A stretch of 64,000 bases of DNA from JAXDAY01 sp034679345 (lineage in GTDB: Bacteria > Eisenbacteria > RBG-16-71-46 > CAIMUX01 > VGJL01): assembly GCA_034679345.1 (NCBI GenBank), contig JAXDAY010000004.1, forward strand, positions 219,134-283,133. Direction: 5' to 3'. The translations under genes were made by a program, and so were the position numbers. Position 1 is the first letter of the stretch; every line of letters begins with the position of its first letter. The notes under the pieces are model-generated. The model ran no database searches. It was not told the DNA's origin and saw only the letters and a program-made list of their open reading frames with translations. This document shows, in pieces, positions 59,292-64,000 of the stretch.

Positions 59292-59749
59292 GCGAGGAGC
59301 GGCTCGAGTGGACCGTCCATCCGTTCCGCGAGCGGCCGCGCCTGGGGATCGCCGTGCTGGTGGTCATCGTCGCGGCGAGCATCGCGATCTACTTCTGGAC
59401 GGGGCTCTGGTTCTGGGCGGTCTTTTCCGCTCTCGTTCTCTTGCTGTCGCTTGAGCCCTTCTACTTCCCGGCGAGCTACGTCCTCGAGCCCGAGAGGATC
59501 ACGGTGATCCGGCGCTTTTCGCGCAGCGAGCGGGAGTGGAAGGCGTTTCGACGTTGCGTGGTGGAGCCGGCGGGAGTCGTTTTGAGCCCCTTCCGGAAGG
59601 CTTCCTGGCTGGAGGAATACCGGGCGATCCGGGTACGCTTGCCCAGGGAGAATCGTGAGGCGGTACTGGAGTACCTTCGGGCCCGCCTCGGGCCGGATAC
59701 GGAGTGGATTACGCTATCGAATCGAAACAAGAACGCGACGGCGGCCTGA
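59288..59749 (+). CDS. Small membrane protein of unknown function
   Basis: A protein of 153 residues with two adjacent membrane segments (about 19-37 and 41-58) and a C-terminal soluble part with PH-like character (ASYVLEPERITVIRRFSRSEREWKAFRRCVV). It ends in a polar tail. The start is GTG 59288, overlapping the gcvPB stop. No family recognised. It is the first of four genes that follow the gcv set in the same transcript, and its end overlaps the next gene by 46 bases. Confidence 0.65.
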   Translation: MSEERLEWTVHPFRERPRLGIAVLVVIVAASIAIYFWTGLWFWAVFSALVLLLSLEPFYFPASYVLEPERITVIRRFSRSEREWKAFRRCVVEPAGVVLSPFRKASWLEEYRAIRVRLPRENREAVLEYLRARLGPDTEWITLSNRNKNATAA

Positions 59750-60114
59750 CTCCGTCCCCGGGCGGGGAGGGGATCGACTCGGACGAGGCGCTCTTGCGGG
59801 CGGTCGCAGATCGGATCGTGAGGATGGGACTTGCCGTTCCGGCGGTCTTCTTCCTCGAGTCGACGAAGCCGCTCTCGTTCGTGGGAAGTCAGGCGCTCGT
59901 CTTCCTCGAGCCTTTCGTGAAGGCGTTCCTGAATCTGAGGAGCTACGACCGGTTCACGGCCCTCCTTGAGGATCGTGCAAACGTGGAGCGGTTGATCCGC
60001 AAGGTCGAGGAAGTGGAGGACGAGCGGGCTCGCGCCGAACGCGAGGCAAAGAAGGCACGGAAGGAAGCGAAAGGGGAACCGAGGAGTCGATGGTTTCGCA
60101 AGCGAAAGAGCTGA
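59704..60114 (+). CDS. Small helical protein of unknown function linked to the MutL-type gene
   Basis: A protein of 136 residues. The middle (about 27-80) is a conserved-looking amphipathic region, LLRAVADRIVRMGLAVPAVFFLESTKPLSFVG followed by LVFLEPFVKAFL, with alternate hydrophobic faces and a short hydrophobic stretch. The C-terminal 50 residues are a highly charged coiled coil (EEVEDERARAEREAKKARK) with a basic end (RSRWFRKRKS). The start is GTG 59704, within the previous gene, without a good ribosome site, so the exact start is uncertain. Its last 25 bases overlap the MutL-type gene. Membrane-surface association is an inference. Confidence 0.65.
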   Translation: MDYAIESKQERDGGLTPSPGGEGIDSDEALLRAVADRIVRMGLAVPAVFFLESTKPLSFVGSQALVFLEPFVKAFLNLRSYDRFTALLEDRANVERLIRKVEEVEDERARAEREAKKARKEAKGEPRSRWFRKRKS

Positions 60115-61967
60115 ACTGGATTCTGGCGACCGACTGCGGGTCGACCACGACCAAGGCGATCTTGATCGCCAAGAAGGGCGATCTCTACCGTCTGATCGTT
60201 CGTGGCGAGGCGCCCACGACCGTGGAGGCTCCCTTCGAGGATGTGACCCGCGGCGTGCTGAACGCCATCATGGAGGCCGAGGAGCTGGCGGGCCGGCGGC
60301 TGCTCGATGGAGAGCGCATCATCACGCCCGCGACCGAGAAGGAAGGGGTCGATCTCTATGTGTCGACCTCGAGCGCGGGCGGCGGGCTCCAGATGATGGT
60401 GACCGGAGTCGTCCGCTCGATGACCGGAGAGTCGGCGGAGCGGGCCGCGCTGGGCGCCGGAGCCATCGTGATGGACATCATCGCCTCCAACGATGGCCGG
60501 CTTCCGCACCAGAAGATCCGGCGGATCCGGGATCTGCGTCCCGACATGATCCTCCTCTCGGGAGGAATCGACGGTGGGGCCGTCACCCATGTCGTGGAGC
60601 TCGCCGAGATCATCGCCGCCGCCGACCCGAAGGCGCGGCTCGGGGCAGGATATGAGCTGCCGATCATCTACGCGGGCAACAAGGACGCGCGAACGGAGGT
60701 CGAGGCACGGCTGGGGGACAAGGCGGCCCTCGTGATCACCGACAACATCCGACCCGTCATGGAGCGGGAGAATCTGATGCCCGCGCGCCACGAGATCCAC
60801 AATCAGTTCATGGAGCATGTGATGAAGCATGCCCCGGGCTATCAGAAGCTGATGGACTGGACCGATCCCAACCCGATCAAGCCGACCCCGGCAGCCGTCG
60901 GCGACATGGTCCAGGAAGCAGCTCGGCGCGACAAGATCCAGGTGATCGGAGTCGACATCGGGGGCGCCACGACCGACGTCTTCAGCTATTTCCAGGACGT
61001 CTTCGTGCGCACGGTGAGCGCGAACCTGGGGATGAGCTACTCGATCTCCAACGTCCTCGCCGAGGCGAAGCTCGAGAACATCCTGCGCTGGATCCCGTTC
61101 GACATCGATGAGGGGGACCTGCGCAATCGGATCAAGAACAAGATGATCCGCCCCACCACGATCCCACAGGCCCTCGAGGAGTTGCTGATCGAGCAGGCAA
61201 TCTCCCGCGAGGCCCTGCGCCTCGCCTTCGAGCAGCACAAGAATCTCGCCGTGGGGCTGAAGGGAGTCCAGAAGGAGCGGACGATCTCGGACACCTTCGA
61301 CCAGACGGGGAGCGGGGAGAGCCTGATCAGCCTGGGCGCGCTCGATCTCCTCGTCGGCTCCGGCGGCGTGCTCTCGCACGCGCCGCGCCGCGTGCAGTCG
61401 GCCCTGATGATGCTCGACGCCTTCCTCCCGGAGGGGATCACGGAACTCGCGGTCGACTCGATCTTCATGATGCCCCAGCTGGGCGTCCTCGCGGACGCCC
61501 CGGAGCAGGATCCCCGAGGAGAGCTGCGCCGCAAGGCGGCGATCGACGTCTTCTACAACGACTGCCTGGTCCGGCTTGGCACCGCGGTGGCGCCGGTCGG
61601 CGCCGGCAAGGAGGGCGCACGCTGCCTGAAGGCGACGCTCGTTCTTCCAGGGGGGAGGAGCGAGACGCACGAGGTTCCCTATGGGGCGGTGAAGCGAATC
61701 GACCTGGCGGCGGGAGAAGTGGCAGAATCGATCCTCGAGCCGGCGGGAGGGGTCGACGTCGGCGCCGGCAAAGGAAAGAGCCTCAAGACGAACCTCAAAG
61801 GCGGAGTCGTCGGGGTCATTCTCGACTGCAGGGGACGCCAGCCGTTCGGACTGCCCAAGGAGTCCCAGGAGCGGATCCGCAAGCTCGTGGAATGGTGCGA
61901 GTCGTTGGATGTCTATCCGCCTGAGTTCAGCAGGACGGTCGCCGGTCCCTCTGGGATAGGGCGCTAG
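60090..61967 (+). CDS. MutL-type ASKHA-fold protein (glutamate mutase MutL family)
   Basis: This protein belongs to the family named after MutL/GlmL of the coenzyme B12-dependent glutamate mutase operon of Clostridium and is not the DNA-repair MutL. The 625-residue protein has ASKHA (actin/Hsp70-type) phosphate loops: TDCGSTTTKAILIA (residues 14-27) and VIGVDIGGATTDVFS (D289-D295), with further loops ILLSGGIDGGAVTHVV and LLVGSGGVLSHAP. ATP binding is likely. In that family it is thought to protect or reactivate mutases. No mutase subunits (MutS/MutE or methylmalonyl-CoA mutase) are in the window. The start is ATG 60090 after GAGGAG, overlapping the small helical gene. Confidence 0.85.
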   Translation: MVSQAKELNWILATDCGSTTTKAILIAKKGDLYRLIVRGEAPTTVEAPFEDVTRGVLNAIMEAEELAGRRLLDGERIITPATEKEGVDLYVSTSSAGGGLQMMVTGVVRSMTGESAERAALGAGAIVMDIIASNDGRLPHQKIRRIRDLRPDMILLSGGIDGGAVTHVVELAEIIAAADPKARLGAGYELPIIYAGNKDARTEVEARLGDKAALVITDNIRPVMERENLMPARHEIHNQFMEHVMKHAPGYQKLMDWTDPNPIKPTPAAVGDMVQEAARRDKIQVIGVDIGGATTDVFSYFQDVFVRTVSANLGMSYSISNVLAEAKLENILRWIPFDIDEGDLRNRIKNKMIRPTTIPQALEELLIEQAISREALRLAFEQHKNLAVGLKGVQKERTISDTFDQTGSGESLISLGALDLLVGSGGVLSHAPRRVQSALMMLDAFLPEGITELAVDSIFMMPQLGVLADAPEQDPRGELRRKAAIDVFYNDCLVRLGTAVAPVGAGKEGARCLKATLVLPGGRSETHEVPYGAVKRIDLAAGEVAESILEPAGGVDVGAGKGKSLKTNLKGGVVGVILDCRGRQPFGLPKESQERIRKLVEWCESLDVYPPEFSRTVAGPSGIGR

Positions 61968-61983
61968 GGAAAGGGGGGCTTCG

Positions 61984-63105
61984 GTGGCCCACGCATATAC
62001 GCCCGGTCTCCGGGTCACGGAGCGGGCGAAGATCGCCAAGGTCCGTCGCCTGCCGCTCAAGGGGCAGGTAGTCGTCAAGCTGGGCGATGTCGTCACGGCG
62101 GAGACCGTCGTCGCCCGCACCGAGCTGCCCGGAAACGTGCAACCGGTCAAGGCTGCTAGCATCCTTGGGGTCCACCAGCAAGACCTTCGGGAGCTGATGC
62201 TGAAGAAGGAGGGCGATCGGGTCGAGAAAGACGAGATCTTCGCGACGAACAAGTCCTTCTTCGGCCTGTTCAAGTCGCACTGCCATTCGCCCGTGCAAGG
62301 AACGATCGAGAGCATCTCCGACGTGACGGGCCAGGTGATCATCCGCGAGCCGCCGATCCCCGTGGAAGTGGACGCCTACATCGACGGGACGATCACCGAG
62401 GTGGTGCCCGATGAAGGGGTCGTCGTGGAGTGCGAAGGGGCGTTCCTCCAAGGGATCTTCGGGGTCGGCGGGGAGACGGTGGGGCTTCTCCAGGTCGCGA
62501 CGAAGGGCCCTGACGAGGAGCTGACCGAGGGCCACATCCGCCCGGAGCACCGGGGCAAGGTGATCGTGGGGGGCTCGCTCGTGCGGATTCCCGCCCTGCG
62601 CAAGGCGGTGGAGGCGGGGGTCAAGGCGATCGTGGTGGGAGGCCTCGACGATCAGGATCTCCGGGCCCTGCTCGGCTACGACCTCGGCGTGGCCATCACA
62701 GGGACCGAGACGATCGGCTGCACCGTCGTCATCACCGAGGGATTCGGGGCGATGACGATGGCGCGGCGCACCTTTGATCTGCTTCGCTCGCAGGAGGGGC
62801 AGAAGGTGTCCGTCAACGGGGCGACGCAGATTCGGGCCGGCGTGATGCGGCCCGAGATCGTCATCCCTCTCGCGGGAAGTAAGAGCCTGCGGCCGGCGGA
62901 GTCGCTCAGCGAGGGGCTCACGGTCGGCAGCCAGATCCGGGTGATCCGGATGCCCCACTTCGGGCGTCTCGGTGTCGTGCGTGATCTGCCGCCGGAGCTT
63001 CAGAAGCTCGAGACGGAGGCCCTGGTTCGCGTCCTTCGGGTCCGCTTCGAGTCGGGCGAGGAGGCCGTGCTTCCGCGGGCCAACGTGGAGATGATCGAGT
63101 CCTGA
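61984..63105 (+). CDS. Barrel-sandwich and KOW-like protein of unknown function
   Basis: A protein of 373 residues from GTG 61984, 16 bases after the MutL-type gene. The N-terminal half resembles the barrel-sandwich (lipoyl/RnfC-like) fold: VVKLGDVVTAETVVARTELPG, SHCHSPVQGTIESIS and GQVIIREPPIPVEV, with repeated Gly-Asp turns. The centre has an alpha/beta domain (AIVVGGLDDQDLRALLG, VVITEGFGAMTMA). The end resembles a KOW/SH3 barrel (IRVIRMPHFGRLGVVRDLPP... EEAVLPRANVEMIES). No lysine fits a lipoyl/biotinyl site, so a carrier role is doubtful. It probably works with the MutL-type protein, judging by its position. Confidence 0.75.
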   Translation: MAHAYTPGLRVTERAKIAKVRRLPLKGQVVVKLGDVVTAETVVARTELPGNVQPVKAASILGVHQQDLRELMLKKEGDRVEKDEIFATNKSFFGLFKSHCHSPVQGTIESISDVTGQVIIREPPIPVEVDAYIDGTITEVVPDEGVVVECEGAFLQGIFGVGGETVGLLQVATKGPDEELTEGHIRPEHRGKVIVGGSLVRIPALRKAVEAGVKAIVVGGLDDQDLRALLGYDLGVAITGTETIGCTVVITEGFGAMTMARRTFDLLRSQEGQKVSVNGATQIRAGVMRPEIVIPLAGSKSLRPAESLSEGLTVGSQIRVIRMPHFGRLGVVRDLPPELQKLETEALVRVLRVRFESGEEAVLPRANVEMIES

Positions 63106-63125
63106 CGGTTTCAATCCGGGCGGAG

Positions 63126-63154
63126 TTGACGGTTCGCCGAGCGGATGGTATTCT
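63126..63154 (+). promoter_or_regulatory. Sigma70-like promoter for the cold-shock gene
   Basis: TTGACG (63126-63131), a 17-base spacer and TATTCT (63149-63154). Transcription is expected near 63161, giving a leader of about 108 bases before the ATG. Confidence 0.65.
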
Positions 63155-63205
63155 GATTCACTGGAGTGTTCGGAAGTGATCGAACAATGGGCGTCAGTCG
63201 GTATC

Positions 63206-63251
63206 GCGGGGAGCGCGGCGTCATAGCCGCGTCCCCGCGCGCACTTTTTTT
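63206..63251 (+). promoter_or_regulatory. Hairpin and T-run in the cold-shock leader
   Basis: The stem GCGGGGA-CGCGGC (63206-63219 with one bulged base) pairs with GCCGCG-TCCCCGC (63226-63238); seven Ts (63245-63251) follow 6 bases later. The ATG is 17 bases after the T-run. It could be an attenuator or a temperature-dependent structure. Confidence 0.55.
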
Positions 63252-63268
63252 GTCGTACGGGGGGCATC

Positions 63269-63478
63269 ATGCCAGTTGGAAGAATCAAGTGGTTCAGCGA
63301 CGCGAAGGGGTACGGCTTCATCCAGCAGGATGACGGTTCCCCCGATATCTTCGTTCACTTCAGCTCCATCGAGGGGCAAGGCTTCAAGAGCCTCCAGGAG
63401 GGGCAGCTCGTAGAGTTCGACGTCGAGTCCAGTCCCAAGGGGATGAAGGCCGTCAGCGTCCGCAAGAAGGAGACCTGA
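63269..63478 (+). CDS. Cold-shock domain protein (CspA family)
   Basis: A 69-residue single-stranded RNA/DNA-binding OB-fold protein. RNP1 is KGYGFI and RNP2 is DIFVHFSS; GRIKWFSDAKGYG is the usual start and VSVRKKET the end. It probably acts as an RNA chaperone. The GGGGGG-type ribosome site is at 63259-63264. Its long structured leader matches the known habit of cold-shock genes. Confidence 0.96.
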   Translation: MPVGRIKWFSDAKGYGFIQQDDGSPDIFVHFSSIEGQGFKSLQEGQLVEFDVESSPKGMKAVSVRKKET

Positions 63479-63507
63479 TGGTTGTGGCGCGGAGATTGGA
63501 GGTGGCG

Positions 63508-63524
63508 GGAGACCCATAGTCTCC
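63508..63524 (+). terminator. Weak hairpin after the cold-shock gene
   Basis: GGAGAC (63508-63513), loop CCATA and GTCTCC (63519-63524). No T-run follows. It may be the 3' end of the cold-shock message or part of the end of the insertion element next to it. Confidence 0.3.
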
Positions 63525-63613
63525 TCATCTCCATCCGGAGCCTCAGACCCGGGCCGTCGCCATCATCCGTTGACCCGGCATCGCATCGGCCGCATCTCCT
63601 CCTTTCCCGTCTC

Positions 63614-64000
63614 CTAGAACGCGTACTTGAGATGGTGCGTCGTCTGTCGTTCGCCCAAGGCTAAGGTCCGTATCTGCCGCCAGTAATACGACCACCACGG
63701 CCCGGGCAGGAGATGGCTGCGCGGAAACCTTCGCCGCTCGAGCAGCTCGGGCCACCCCAGCGGCCGATCCAGCAGACCCGCGCGCATGGCCGCCGTCGGA
63801 CCGGGCTTCTTCTCCCGCTGGCTCTTGATGAAGTTGCGCCAGATCGCGAAGATCGCCACCCGCTCGAGCGCTGCCTGCCGGCGCTTGGCGAATGCGATGG
63901 TCTCCCTGCGGTGGCCCGCCTGGCCGTGGCGCAGCAGCAAGTCGGTCAGATTCGCCGGGAACAGGGGGTTGGCCGTCGAACGACGGACGGTGGATGAGGT
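63614..64000 (-). pseudogene. C-terminal part of a transposase-like protein (runs off the window)
   Basis: On the minus strand the frame is open from the right edge to the TAG at 63616-63614, giving 129 residues of the C-terminus. Segments such as NPLFPANLTDLLLRHGQ, HRRETIAFAKRRQAALERV, FAIWRNFIKSQREKK and HHLKYAF at the end resemble transposases of insertion sequences found in soil and sediment bacteria. Whether the full gene is intact cannot be judged, because the rest lies outside the window. No terminal inverted repeat or target duplication could be identified between 63479 and 63613. It is filed as a pseudogene/partial element because only a fragment is visible. Confidence 0.6.

Noticed and set aside
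60090..61967. DNA mismatch repair MutL as partner of mutS at the left edge
   Set aside because: The ASKHA phosphate motifs and lack of a GHKL ATPase domain show it is the glutamate-mutase-type MutL, a different family with the same name.
63479..63613. Terminal inverted repeat of the insertion sequence
   Set aside because: Only a 6-bp hairpin (63508-63524) was found; the other end of the element is outside the window, so pairing cannot be tested.

Overview
The window is about 64 kb of GC-rich, densely packed bacterial chromosome. It carries housekeeping operons and no prophage, CRISPR array or obvious accessory island; the only sign of mobility is a partial transposase at the right edge. A Gram-negative envelope is shown by a lipobox lipoprotein, heptose/LPS genes (heptosyltransferase, GmhB), a TolC channel, ExbB/ExbD and a large outer-membrane barrel. 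Bacillithiol genes (bshC, bshA), a dockerin-like secreted protein and a peptidase/propeller/barrel protein suggest a deep-branching FCB-related lineage such as Eisenbacteria or Krumholzibacteria. That placement is inference from gene content; no rRNA is present.

Layout: 1-6.7 kb holds the 3' part of mutS, a lipoprotein, a GT2 glycosyltransferase, a methyltransferase, bshC and bshA. 6.8-10.5 kb holds divergent pgeF and a membrane histidine kinase, then an M23 peptidase. 10.6-15.6 kb is a run of long-chain polyprenyl synthase, rsfS, a PfkB kinase, a conserved small protein, purM and DAHP synthase. 15.6-19.5 kb has tRNA-Val, infC-rpmI-rplT, a ZapB-like protein, zapA, 6S RNA and RNase Y, which runs on into ymdB-folD-xseA-xseB-ispA-nadK-recN and trpEGDCFB (no trpA). 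trpB ends inside tRNA-Arg at 32.1 kb.

32.3-43.4 kb holds a small membrane protein, a GAF-GGDEF cyclase, the 1043-residue peptidase/propeller/barrel protein, a membrane-TPR protein, the heptose genes, and two minus-strand genes (DUF4388-type and TPR/zinc-ribbon). 43.5-51.2 kb is an exbB-exbD-exbD-tolC-MFP-ABC-permease-permease array. uvrA and a secreted dockerin-like gene follow. 54.9-63.1 kb looks like one operon: gcvT-gcvH-gcvPA-gcvPB, two small uncharacterised genes, a MutL-type ASKHA protein and a barrel-sandwich/KOW-like protein. A cold-shock gene with a hairpin leader and a truncated transposase close the window.

Two genome-wide habits stand out. Genes overlap by ATGA, GTGA or TTGA at most junctions, so translation is strongly coupled. 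Ten sigma70-like promoters fit TTGACN-N17/18-TAGNNT (or TATNCT), and three share bases with the stop codon of the gene upstream. No stretch longer than 300 bases lacks a gene or RNA.
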